Shown here: in pieces, positions 17,609-25,672 of the stretch
How positions within the stretch are numbered: the stretch's first letter is position 1
How the letters are laid out: each line of letters opens with the position of its first letter
NCBI RefSeq assembly: GCF_000424005.1
Contig: NZ_AUJB01000009.1
Span: forward strand, 372,001-436,000
Direction of reading: 5' to 3'
Source of the DNA: Pseudobutyrivibrio ruminis CF1b
GTDB lineage: Bacteria; Bacillota; Clostridia; Lachnospirales; Lachnospiraceae
Length of the DNA: 64,000 nucleotides
Notes under the pieces: generated by a model
What the model was told of the DNA's origin: nothing
Databases searched by the model: none
The model's input: the letters and a program-made list of their open reading frames with translations, nothing else
Translations under genes and position numbers: made by a program

Positions 17609-17693
17609 GCCAGTAAGTATCAAGCTCTGAATGATGCACAGTGAGATGTGTTAATCGAGCGGAGCATTATTCAGGCTTGAGACTGTAACTGGC
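17609..17693 (+). ncRNA. Post-stop hairpin element A
   Basis: Seven bases after the glgP stop, an 85-base imperfect hairpin is closed by GCCAGT/ACTGGC, with an inner stem of CAAGC-T-CTGAATGATGC against GCATTATTCAGGCTTG carrying one unpaired T. Element B at 21674-21756 has the same plan with different bases. No T-run follows, so it is not a plain terminator. Confidence 0.5.
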
Positions 17694-17705
17694 GTAGGTT
17701 TGTAG

Positions 17706-17734
17706 TTGATTTAAAGGCTTTATCATGTTAAAAT
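17706..17734 (+). promoter_or_regulatory. Promoter for the 17781 gene
   Basis: TTGATT (17706-17711), 17-base spacer, TAAAAT (17729-17734). Two small hairpins (CCAC-TTAGT-GTGG and GCCC-GAAGT-GGGC) follow in the leader before the AGGAGG site. Confidence 0.6.
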
Positions 17735-17780
17735 ACCACTTAGTGTGGCCCGAAGTGGGCTTAGGTAGGAGGATATTTTA

Positions 17781-18260
17781 ATGAGCACAGGAATTATCGT
17801 TTTGCTTGTAATCCTGGTAGTAATGATTGCAGCATTGGTTGCTCTTTACTTCATGGGTAAGAAGGCACAGACACGTCAGGAAGAGCAGAGAGCTCAGATG
17901 GAAGCTGTTGCACAGCAGGTGTCTATGCTTATCATTGATAAGAAGCGCTTAAAAATGAAAGATTCAGGTCTCCCAGAGGCAGTTATCTCAGCTACACCAT
18001 GGTATGCTAAGAATTCTAAGATACCAGTTGTTAAGGCTAAGGTAGGCCCACAGATGATGACACTCATCTGCGACGCAGAGATTTTTGACGAGATGCCAGT
18101 TAAGAAGGAAGTAAAGGCTACAGTTTCTGGTCTTTACATCACAAAGGTTCGTGGTCTTCGCGGTGGAAACGCACCAGTTGATACTAAAAAGAAAAAGGGC
18201 CTCAGAGCTTGGGCATTAAACAAGCGCAAAGAGCTTGAAGCTGAAAGCAAGAATAAGTAA
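17781..18260 (+). CDS. Membrane-anchored protein of unknown function, 159 aa
   Basis: One N-terminal helix (about residues 4-25) is followed by a coiled-coil-prone region (KKAQTRQEEQRAQMEAVAQQ) and a compact domain with a very basic C-terminus (KKKKGLRAWALNKRKE). I do not recognise the family. The topology suggests an N-terminal anchor with a cytoplasmic basic domain. It has its own promoter and terminator and so is probably monocistronic. Confidence 0.7.
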   Translation: MSTGIIVLLVILVVMIAALVALYFMGKKAQTRQEEQRAQMEAVAQQVSMLIIDKKRLKMKDSGLPEAVISATPWYAKNSKIPVVKAKVGPQMMTLICDAEIFDEMPVKKEVKATVSGLYITKVRGLRGGNAPVDTKKKKGLRAWALNKRKELEAESKNK

Positions 18261-18270
18261 AACAGAAATC

Positions 18271-18305
18271 AAAGGAGTTCTCCAATTGGAGAGCTCCTTT
18301 TTTGT
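18271..18305 (+). terminator. Intrinsic terminator
   Basis: AAAGGAG(T)TCTCCAA and TTGGAGA(G)CTCCTTT pair around a very short loop and run into TTTTTT. Confidence 0.9.
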
Positions 18306-18467
18306 ATTATATGCCGCACTTAAATTGTTTGCATAATAGAAGTAACACAATTTTCACAGAGGCTATATTCTAAAAATACTCAATACGTGTTAGAATATTC
18401 ACATAATTTGTAAAATGTAATTTATATTATGGCTGATAATGGCCACAAATTCATGGGGGAAAATAAA

Positions 18468-19319
18468 ATGAAGAAAATGAAGATGAGAGCTGTCTTGTCG
18501 GTTATGATCTGCAGCGCTGTATTAGCGCTGTCTCCAAAGCTTACCGTGAAGGCGGCTTATAATGATGAGCTGTTGGCATGTTCAAAGATTTTTGATGCAG
18601 ATTATTACGCTACAATGTACCCAGATATAGGGGCAGCATCAAATGGCAACAAGCTTTGGCTTTTAAGTCATTATGTTCGCTGTGGAATATATGAAGGAAG
18701 AAATGCATCTGCAACCTTCAATGCCACAGACTACAAGAACAAAAACGCCGATTTGGTAGCTCTTTATGGAGATTATCTGCCAGGCTACGCTTTCCATTAT
18801 GCAAATGCAGGCAAGGCTGAAGGCAGAGATGGAACGCCATCTACAGGCACTGAATTAGTGGTACCAGCAACCTACACATTGCTGGGAGTATACTCAACAG
18901 AGTATGATCCAGAGGCAGCCCGCGGCAAAAACATCGAGATTGCAGCATCACATGTAAATGGAACTGTTGTAAAGCCAGGACAGACATTTTCAGCAAACAA
19001 GGCCATTGGCCCTAGAACACATGAAAACGGATTTGTTGATGCACCAGTTTTCATTAATAAGGAGCATGCAATTGGAGTTGGCGGCGGTGTTTGTCAGGTT
19101 TCATCTACAATTTATGCAGCTATGAAAATGGCTGGAGTAAACGCTACAGAAAGACACCCACATTCTCTTCCTGTGTATTATTTACCAGAAGGATGGGATG
19201 CGACAATTTCAGGAAACTCTTTAGATTTAAAATTTAAAAATACTTACAAGAAAAACATCGTAGTCTATGAAATTGCCGGCGGTGGCAAACTTACAGCGGC
19301 GTTATATTTAGAAAACTAA
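18468..19319 (+). CDS. Secreted VanW-like protein with an N-terminal YYxxxxPDI..EGR domain
   Basis: A signal peptide (MKKMKMRAVL onward, ending near VKAA) leads into a roughly 80-residue module, FDADYYATMYPDI...HYVRCGIYEGR followed by a second, weaker repeat ending GKAEGR, and then a VanW domain (about 145-283, with GQTFSANKAIGP and GGGVCQVSSTIY). VanW proteins are common in clostridia; their biochemical role is uncertain. ATG 18468 is chosen because GGGGGA lies 7 bases before it; the longer frame from 18429 would put residues ahead of the signal peptide. The N-terminal module recurs in the protein at 53416. Confidence 0.82.
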   Translation: MKKMKMRAVLSVMICSAVLALSPKLTVKAAYNDELLACSKIFDADYYATMYPDIGAASNGNKLWLLSHYVRCGIYEGRNASATFNATDYKNKNADLVALYGDYLPGYAFHYANAGKAEGRDGTPSTGTELVVPATYTLLGVYSTEYDPEAARGKNIEIAASHVNGTVVKPGQTFSANKAIGPRTHENGFVDAPVFINKEHAIGVGGGVCQVSSTIYAAMKMAGVNATERHPHSLPVYYLPEGWDATISGNSLDLKFKNTYKKNIVVYEIAGGGKLTAALYLEN

Positions 19320-19399
19320 TTCAAATTTGTGGTGGAAATATAACTAAACCTATGGTATACTATCCGAGTTGTTTGGATTTATACGCGAGGATGATAGTT

Positions 19400-21022
19400 T
19401 TGAATGATGTTTTATTAAGTAAAAAATCACCGCAAGTGGTGGAGCTGATAAAACAGATGGAGGCTGTTCGCAAGGTCGAAAATGAGAAATATGTTGACCT
19501 GGCGTGCGATCTGTTTGATATGGCTCAAGAGGAAGGCAACGAAGATTTGCGCAATTTTGCCAGCTGTACGCTCGGCGATGCGCTTTGCCAGAATAACGAG
19601 TTCACACAGGCTGTTTATTATCTTTCAGCAGGTTTGCAGGGGATAATTAACACTGATGAATATCGTCTTATTTGTCGTTGCTACAATGAAATGGGTATCA
19701 TAATGCGGAGTGAGGGCCATTTCATTACAAGTCAGGAAAATTATGTAAATAGTATAGACATGGCCAGAGCTCATCGTATGTATTATCAGGAGGCTCTTGC
19801 CTGCGGTAATTTCGCATCCCTCTGCGAGGAGATGGGTGCCAGAGGCGAGGCTTTGGAGTACCACTACAGAGCTATCGAGTGCTGTCAGTTTATTGAGGAT
19901 GAGGCCCTTAAGAACAGCCTGCTTGTTATGGAGTATGCCCAGCTTACAAAGCTTTATGTTATCAGTGGCGATTTAACTCAGGCGAAGGCTATTCTTGATG
20001 AAATGGACAGACTGGATAAGGAATATCCAGATGAGGAAAACTTCTTTGGAGTTTCCCTTGCGCGCCTGTATTATTACGATGCTATTAAAGAGAAAGAGCT
20101 TTCAGATAGATATAAGGAAGACAGTATCAAGGCCTTCTATTCGGTTACAGATGTGGTAGTTTACTTCGATGAAATCGAGGCGCTGGTACTTTTACTTCTT
20201 GAGAAGCGCGAATACGTCACACTTGAGAAGATGTTTGATCATATTGATCTTAAGGCTGGTGAGGACGAGGTAATCAACATCCGTCTCCGTTTGGAAAGCT
20301 GGAAAATCAAGATGTACGAAGCGATTGATGACAGAGTAAAGATTGCTCAGTGTTCATACAATTATTATAGATATGATTCTATGAAATCCAGAGCAAACAG
20401 AAAGTCATTTACCACAACACTTCGTCTTAAGACAGAGCTTGTTCAGCAGAAGACCAAGAATCTGTTCCTTTCAGCCCAGGCTGAGACAGATACACTTACA
20501 GGTCTTGCCAACAGAATGAAACTCAACAACGTTATCGACGAGCTGTTTATGATGGCTGTAGATAAGGGCCACAAGCTGGGCGTCGAGATGATGGACGTGG
20601 ATTTCTTCAAGCAGGTAAATGATAACTATGGACATGCCAAGGGCGATCAGCTTCTTGCAGCAATGGGCCGTGGATTTAGAGAGATAAACGAGGAATTCGA
20701 GAAAGTCTTCGTTGCCCGCTACGGCGGTGACGAATTTATCCTGTACTATTACGATATGGAAGATGATGAGATTCTCCAGGTGGCTGACAGAATCAGAGAC
20801 ATGGTTGCCAAGATTGGTAAGGAGCTAGAAATCGAGCAGATTTCCGTTTCTCAGGGGATCGTAAACAGAGTTCCTGATCCTCTGAATAGAGCATGGGATT
20901 TCCTTAATGCAGCAGATTACGCTTTGTACTATGTTAAGGAGCATGGCAAGGCCAATGTTAAACTCATCCACAACGGCTACGAGCTGGAAAAGTATTTTGA
21001 CAGGATGTTAGAGAAAGATTAA
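19400..21022 (+). CDS. TPR-like sensor with C-terminal GGDEF (diguanylate cyclase)
   Basis: About 350 residues of helical, TPR-like repeats precede a GGDEF domain (about 375-530) that begins ETDTLTGLANRMKLN and has an intact RYGGDEF signature, so it should make cyclic di-GMP. No RxxD inhibitory site is visible before the signature. No membrane segment is seen, so it is probably cytoplasmic. TTG 19400 with GAGG nine bases upstream is preferred; ATG 19391 touches that site, and ATG 19352 lies at a probable -10 box (TATACT). The start remains uncertain by about 50 bases. Confidence 0.85.
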   Translation: MNDVLLSKKSPQVVELIKQMEAVRKVENEKYVDLACDLFDMAQEEGNEDLRNFASCTLGDALCQNNEFTQAVYYLSAGLQGIINTDEYRLICRCYNEMGIIMRSEGHFITSQENYVNSIDMARAHRMYYQEALACGNFASLCEEMGARGEALEYHYRAIECCQFIEDEALKNSLLVMEYAQLTKLYVISGDLTQAKAILDEMDRLDKEYPDEENFFGVSLARLYYYDAIKEKELSDRYKEDSIKAFYSVTDVVVYFDEIEALVLLLLEKREYVTLEKMFDHIDLKAGEDEVINIRLRLESWKIKMYEAIDDRVKIAQCSYNYYRYDSMKSRANRKSFTTTLRLKTELVQQKTKNLFLSAQAETDTLTGLANRMKLNNVIDELFMMAVDKGHKLGVEMMDVDFFKQVNDNYGHAKGDQLLAAMGRGFREINEEFEKVFVARYGGDEFILYYYDMEDDEILQVADRIRDMVAKIGKELEIEQISVSQGIVNRVPDPLNRAWDFLNAADYALYYVKEHGKANVKLIHNGYELEKYFDRMLEKD

Positions 21023-21038
21023 AATATGTAATTAATTA

Positions 21039-21067
21039 GACAGAAGGTAGTTTACTTGCCTTCTGTC
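21039..21067 (+). terminator. Hairpin between the GGDEF and tdk genes
   Basis: GACAGAAGG and CCTTCTGTC pair perfectly around an 11-base loop. The T-tract is poor (AATTTAT), so this is either a weak terminator or a processing site. Confidence 0.5.
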
Positions 21068-21099
21068 AATTTATGTAAGGGGAAAAGGGAAATAATTTT

Positions 21100-21666
21100 A
21101 TGGCAAAGCTCTATTTTTACTATGGTGCAATGGGCTCTTCTAAGACAGCCAATGCGCTTATGACACACTTCAATTACGAGGAGGTTGGACAGAATGCTCT
21201 TCTTGTGAAGCCAGCGGTGGACACAAGAGATGGAGAGCGAATCGTTCATTCCAGAATCGGTCTTGAGCACGAGTGTGTATTTCTTGAGGACTTAGTGGAA
21301 ATGTCTGAGGAGGAGATTAAGAAATACGATTGCATCATTGTTGATGAGGTGCAGTTTGCTACTCCTGAGCAGATTGATTATCTTTCAGATATAGTTGATT
21401 TCATGGATGTTCCAGTGGTTGCCTACGGACTTCGTGCGGATTTCCAAAACGAGCTGTTTCCAGGTTCAAAGAGACTTATCGCTATCGCAGATGTGATTCA
21501 TGAGGTTAAGACAGTATGCTGGTGTGGTCGAAAAGCTACCTGCAACTGCCGTTACAATGAAAACGGCGTGGTTCGCTCTGGCCCACAGGTTATGCTTGGA
21601 GCCAACGATTCATATGTGGCGTTATGTAGAAAGCATTTTAAGCTTGGACAGCTTAATGATAATTAA
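21100..21666 (+). CDS. tdk: Thymidine kinase (type II)
   Basis: A 188-residue type II thymidine kinase. The P-loop region is FYYGAMGSSKTANAL (6-20), the DxxQ-type segment is VDEVQFATPEQI, and the zinc site is CWCGRKATCNCRYN. It salvages thymidine to dTMP. GGGGAAAAGGG precedes the ATG. One note: the P-loop reads GAMGSSKT, where many relatives have GPMFSGKT or GPMFSGKS, as occurs in some clostridial members. Confidence 0.93.
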   Translation: MAKLYFYYGAMGSSKTANALMTHFNYEEVGQNALLVKPAVDTRDGERIVHSRIGLEHECVFLEDLVEMSEEEIKKYDCIIVDEVQFATPEQIDYLSDIVDFMDVPVVAYGLRADFQNELFPGSKRLIAIADVIHEVKTVCWCGRKATCNCRYNENGVVRSGPQVMLGANDSYVALCRKHFKLGQLNDN

Positions 21667-21673
21667 TAAAATA

Positions 21674-21756
21674 GCTAGTAACTAACAAGTTCTAATATTT
21701 CTGAAAGGAACATCTAGTGACTGGAAGAAATCATTAGACTTGTTAGTGTAACTAGC
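21674..21756 (+). ncRNA. Post-stop hairpin element B
   Basis: Eight bases after the tdk stop, an 83-base hairpin is closed by GCTAGT/ACTAGC with an inner stem CTAACAAG-T-TCTAAT against ATTAGACTTGTTAG. Relative to element A the closing pair C-G has become T-A on both sides and the single unpaired base in the inner stem is kept. The GGAGGG ribosome-binding site for the next gene follows directly. Confidence 0.5.
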
Positions 21757-21767
21757 GGAGGGATTAA

Positions 21768-23735
21768 ATGACTTTTAGTTTAGGTATCACTTTCGTCTTC
21801 CTGCTTTACAGCATCTTCTGGATAGAGATTCCGGGTATGCTGTTTTCCACTATGCTTCTGCAGCGAAGATTTAAGTTTTCTACAAGATTGCTAGCCGGAT
21901 TTTTCATCGGCTTCATATATATGGCGGCCCTCTATTTGATAGAGTCTCTCACAGGTCTTACAGGTATCATTATGTTTGCAGGCCCTATCACTTCGGCTAT
22001 CGGGATTTTTTGTTATTTCAAAAATGACCGTCCTTCAGTTTTTAATGCGTCGGAGCGTTTTAGATGGACTTATGTGATTATCTTCGCATTTATCTATATA
22101 GTTTCGATGATGAATTTCCAGTTTAAATATTTATTTGCACTTTCTGGCGCATCTACTCAGGTTTATCATGATGCGCTGTTTCATACAGGAAATATAGTAT
22201 CCCTGAGCCGCTCATTTCCAAATACTGATATCAGAATCGAAGGACTTACATTCTATTATCATTATTTCTACGAGCTGATTTTTGCCATGTGCAAGCACAT
22301 TTTCAGGATAGATGCATTCAGGCTTTATCTTAATGGAAATGCTATTATATGTGCATTTCCGCTGACAATGGCGCTGGTTACACTTGGAGACAGAATCAGA
22401 GGGGTGAAGGAGGTTACACCTCTTAGATATTTCTTCTATTGTTCGGGACTTTTGGCATCAGGAATTGCCATGCTTCCACTTGTGGTAGTGGGTGGCCGAC
22501 TTCCTGTATCATGGCTTGGAAATCATATTTTCAGCAATATAAATGCAATGGGACTGGCCCTTGCCCTGACCATACTAGTAATCGACGTGCTGGCTGAGAT
22601 CTGGTACGACAAGCTGGCTTTCACAAATCTTATTTTGCTGTTTATCTTATCCGTAGCGGCCACTGGTTTTAAGGGCACTACAGCCACAATGCTTGTGGGT
22701 ATCACATGGTCAGTATTTGTTATCGAGTGGATAATTACCAAGAATTTCCATATACAGCAGCTTTTATATAATGTAGCTTTAACTTTAGGATTTATCCTTA
22801 CATACTTTACTGTTACTGTTGGTTTGCATCCATCAGGAGCCAACAACCGCTCAATGGTTGTGACAACAGAAGGTACTCTTGAGGCAGGTCGTGTGGGACA
22901 GCTTTTTACAAAGCTTGGCCTTGATTACATGGCATTCCCTTGGGTGATCATCGCAGTGATTTTATCTATCATCTGCATCCTGGGCCCATGTGTGATTACA
23001 TTTGTGGCTTTTACAGTTGAGAAATTTAGCACTCTTATTAAAGAAGGTGTTATCGGAGATATATTTGACTGGTTCGCCATCGGTATGGTGCTGATGGGCG
23101 TCATCGGATTTTCTGCAGTAAGTGTGCCGGGTCTTTCACAGGGCTATTTCGTGATTACAGGAGCGGGACTTTTGTTCTATTGCTCTGTAAAATATATGAT
23201 TGGTCACCGCATGGATTTCCTTTACAGGGTAATGCATATATGGTTTGCTATAGGAACTGTGCTTCTTGCGGTGGATGTGGTATATTTCTGCTACGCAGAT
23301 GTTAAGCAAAATGCAGTTTATAAGCAGGAAGCTGGAGACAGGGCTGATATGGTTTCTGCCGAGACTATGGAAGCTTATGACTGGATTAAGGAAAACACTC
23401 CTGAGGATTCGGTCATCGCGGTGGACAGACTTTCTGAAAAGCAGAAGGATGACTACAGAAGCATTTTCTTCTACGCCAGCGCATTTGCTGAGCGCCAGTG
23501 TTACATAGAGGGATATGATTATTCTGATGTGGCTGAGGATCAGGTAGAAGCAAAGCTTTCAATGAACGAGAAATTTTACAGTGAGGACGTCCTTGCTGTT
23601 GATGCTGCTTTTGAAGTGACCGGAGTGGATTATCTGGTGGTTACAAAGCAGGAACATCCTGATTATCAGGTTACTAGCCGGAATCTTAAATTAGTATTTA
23701 ATAATTCAGAGGTAATGATTTACAAGTATGATTAA
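21768..23735 (+). CDS. Multi-pass membrane protein (GT-C-like), 655 aa
   Basis: About a dozen hydrophobic helices occupy residues 1-530, and the last 125 residues form an extracytoplasmic domain (ETMEAYDWIKENTPEDSVIA) typical of large GT-C glycosyltransferase-like membrane proteins. HYHYFYELIFAMCKH after the third or fourth helix is a conserved-looking acidic/His loop. The overall plan suggests a polyprenyl-phosphate-sugar-dependent glycosyltransferase that adds side groups outside the cell; this is a structural inference. It overlaps the Wzm-like permease by 8 bases. Confidence 0.72.
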   Translation: MTFSLGITFVFLLYSIFWIEIPGMLFSTMLLQRRFKFSTRLLAGFFIGFIYMAALYLIESLTGLTGIIMFAGPITSAIGIFCYFKNDRPSVFNASERFRWTYVIIFAFIYIVSMMNFQFKYLFALSGASTQVYHDALFHTGNIVSLSRSFPNTDIRIEGLTFYYHYFYELIFAMCKHIFRIDAFRLYLNGNAIICAFPLTMALVTLGDRIRGVKEVTPLRYFFYCSGLLASGIAMLPLVVVGGRLPVSWLGNHIFSNINAMGLALALTILVIDVLAEIWYDKLAFTNLILLFILSVAATGFKGTTATMLVGITWSVFVIEWIITKNFHIQQLLYNVALTLGFILTYFTVTVGLHPSGANNRSMVVTTEGTLEAGRVGQLFTKLGLDYMAFPWVIIAVILSIICILGPCVITFVAFTVEKFSTLIKEGVIGDIFDWFAIGMVLMGVIGFSAVSVPGLSQGYFVITGAGLLFYCSVKYMIGHRMDFLYRVMHIWFAIGTVLLAVDVVYFCYADVKQNAVYKQEAGDRADMVSAETMEAYDWIKENTPEDSVIAVDRLSEKQKDDYRSIFFYASAFAERQCYIEGYDYSDVAEDQVEAKLSMNEKFYSEDVLAVDAAFEVTGVDYLVVTKQEHPDYQVTSRNLKLVFNNSEVMIYKYD

Positions 23736-24543
23736 AGACATTATCACAAACAGAAAATTAATAACAAAGCTTGCAAAGAACGATTTTAAGCAGAAGTTTG
23801 CAGGCTCTACACTTGGAGTAATCTGGGCTTTTGTACAGCCGGTTATCACAGTCCTGGTATACTGGATAGTGTTTGATAAGGCGCTGAGCCAGGGCACTCA
23901 GGGTACAAAGGGAGGCATTGACGCGCCATTTGTACTTTGGCTCTCAGCCGGTATTGTATCATGGTTCTATTTCAGCGAGGTGCTTTCAGCTGGAACGGTG
24001 GTGCTTCACGAATACAATTATCTTGTGAAAAAAGTTGTATTTCCAATTAATGTGTTGCCTATCGTAAAGGCTGTTTCATCCCTGATTGTCCACGGCTTTT
24101 TCGTTGTATTCACATTGTTGGTGGCTTTTCTTTATGGATTTGGATTTACACCATATATCTTCCAATGTATTTATTATTCCTTCGCCATGATGGTGCTTGT
24201 TATTGGTTTGATTTATCTTACCAGTGCGCTTTGTGTATTCTTTAAGGACATGGCACAGCTCATAAATATCTTCCTACAGGTAGGTATCTGGGCTACACCA
24301 ATCATGTGGAACTTTGATTATATGGTGCAGAAGGGTTCGATTCCCCTTTGGCTCAACTATGTGCTTAAGCTGAACCCAATGTTCTACATCACAAGCGGAT
24401 ACCGCGACAGCATTATTGGACAGACTGGATTTTGGACAAGACCAGTAATGACAGCATATTTTTGGGTGGTTACACTTGTTATATTTTTATTAGGCACACA
24501 TGTATTCAAAAAATTACAGAGTCAGTTTGCAGATGTTTTATAA
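23728..24543 (+). CDS. Polysaccharide ABC exporter permease (Wzm/TagG-like)
   Basis: A 271-residue ABC-2 permease with six helices. The N-terminus LAKNDFKQKFAGSTLGVIWA and the NPMFYITSGYRDSI region near the end are the hallmarks of Wzm/TagG/RfbA-type permeases that export lipid-linked O-antigen, teichoic acid or rhamnan. The matching ATPase is encoded at 25673, separated by a terminator and a glycerophosphodiesterase gene, an unusual split. Confidence 0.92.
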   Translation: MIKDIITNRKLITKLAKNDFKQKFAGSTLGVIWAFVQPVITVLVYWIVFDKALSQGTQGTKGGIDAPFVLWLSAGIVSWFYFSEVLSAGTVVLHEYNYLVKKVVFPINVLPIVKAVSSLIVHGFFVVFTLLVAFLYGFGFTPYIFQCIYYSFAMMVLVIGLIYLTSALCVFFKDMAQLINIFLQVGIWATPIMWNFDYMVQKGSIPLWLNYVLKLNPMFYITSGYRDSIIGQTGFWTRPVMTAYFWVVTLVIFLLGTHVFKKLQSQFADVL

Positions 24544-24549
24544 TAATTA

Positions 24550-24562
24550 GCCAGTAACTGGC
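24550..24562 (+). other. Minimal version (C) of the post-stop hairpin
   Basis: GCCAGT-A-ACTGGC stands 6 bases after the permease stop. It has the same closing stem and flank (GGCGGA) as elements A and B but no inner stem. Confidence 0.4.
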
Positions 24563-24574
24563 GGAATATTTACT

Positions 24575-24607
24575 AAAAAATGCCCGATGATTTCGGGCAT
24601 TTTTTTG
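24575..24607 (+). terminator. Intrinsic terminator after the permease gene
   Basis: AAAAATGCCCGA and TTTCGGGCATTTTTTT form a strong stem ending in a T-run. Confidence 0.9.
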
Positions 24608-24677
24608 TGCTCAAAATCAAGTTGATTTTGCCCTAATGTGCTAAAATATAACTAGCTAGAGAAGGGGGGACTTGCGT

Positions 24678-25493
24678 ATGAGGGGTAAGTTTTTTTCTAA
24701 AGTAGGGAGAACCGTCGCAGTCAGCATGGTCGCCTTGCTTTGTTCTTTTGCATTCTGCAATGAGTTCAATTATTTACCAGCTGATGCTGATGAAGATATT
24801 GTAGTTCAGGTAGTAGCTCACAGGGGGTATTCTGGGGCTTATCCGGAGAACACCCTTAGTGCTTTTGCGGGGGCTTATGCACACGGGGCAAAAACGGTAG
24901 AATTTGATGTAAGAAAGACAAAAGATGGAGAGCTTGTAATCTACCACGATGACACGTTAGAGAAGGTTGACGGCGGAGAAACAACAATTGCTGACCACAC
25001 CTATGAGGAGCTTTTGGAGCTTGATGCAGGAGCGTGGTACGGCAAGGAATATGCTATGGAGCGCATTCCTACACTGGACCAGGTACTGAATCTGTTACAG
25101 TCTACAAATATGCGTATGTTCTGCGAATTGAAGGATATTGGAGAAGATCCTGAGTTTGCAGGTCAGGTATATGAGAAAGTTCAGCAGTACGGACTTTTAG
25201 ACAAGGTAGTATTTTTATCATTCAATTATGACTACCTAGCAGGAATTAAGGCTATTAATCCAGATCAGCCAATTATGAAACTGGCTTCATTTGGAAAGTC
25301 TACACTTCCTACCAAATACCCAGCTGAGTATTACGGGGTTAATATGAAGACTCTTACACCTAGAACAGTAAGAGCCATTCATGAGGCAGGGGGAAAGGTT
25401 TATTCTTATGCACCAGAGACAAAGGGACAGATGTTATCCCTTCAGCGTCTTGGTGTGGACGGCGTAATCACCGACTATTTGGAAGTTAATTAG
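24678..25493 (+). CDS. Secreted glycerophosphodiester phosphodiesterase
   Basis: A signal peptide (about residues 1-36) precedes a full GDPD domain: VAHRGYSGAYPENTLSAF holds the catalytic His-Arg, EFDVRKTKDGELVIYHDD the metal ligands, and FCELKDIG the third block. It cleaves glycerophosphodiesters and may recycle glycerol-phosphate from teichoic acid or lipids outside the membrane. ATG 24678 is eight bases after a GGGGGG site; a TTG at 24672 is too close. It lies between the two halves of a polysaccharide exporter. Confidence 0.9.
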   Translation: MRGKFFSKVGRTVAVSMVALLCSFAFCNEFNYLPADADEDIVVQVVAHRGYSGAYPENTLSAFAGAYAHGAKTVEFDVRKTKDGELVIYHDDTLEKVDGGETTIADHTYEELLELDAGAWYGKEYAMERIPTLDQVLNLLQSTNMRMFCELKDIGEDPEFAGQVYEKVQQYGLLDKVVFLSFNYDYLAGIKAINPDQPIMKLASFGKSTLPTKYPAEYYGVNMKTLTPRTVRAIHEAGGKVYSYAPETKGQMLSLQRLGVDGVITDYLEVN

Positions 25494-25518
25494 TATTGGT
25501 GGGGGCGCAGGCTTAGGA

Positions 25519-25592
25519 ATCATGAGGCTTTAAGTTGCCATGATTATAAAGCTAAATTTTCACCCATCTCAGGTGTTGGGGTCACCTGAGAT
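25519..25592 (+). other. Two hairpins in the GDPD 3' region
   Basis: Hairpin 1 (25519-25544) pairs ATCATG..GC with GCCATGAT around TTTAAGTT. Hairpin 2 (25566-25592) is a perfect 10-bp stem, ATCTCAGGTG/CACCTGAGAT, with no T-run. A terminator follows at 25598. I could not match the set to a known riboswitch. Confidence 0.5.
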
Positions 25593-25597
25593 AAAAG

Positions 25598-25627
25598 AGG
25601 GCATCGGGAAACCGGTGTCCTTTTTTT
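25598..25627 (+). terminator. Intrinsic terminator before the Wzt-like gene
   Basis: AGGGCATCGG-GAAA-CCGGTGTCCT stem-loop (two wobble pairs) followed by TTTTTTT. Confidence 0.88.
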
Positions 25628-25672
25628 GTAAATTATGATAGAATTGACTCATATAGCAACATAGGAGACGAT

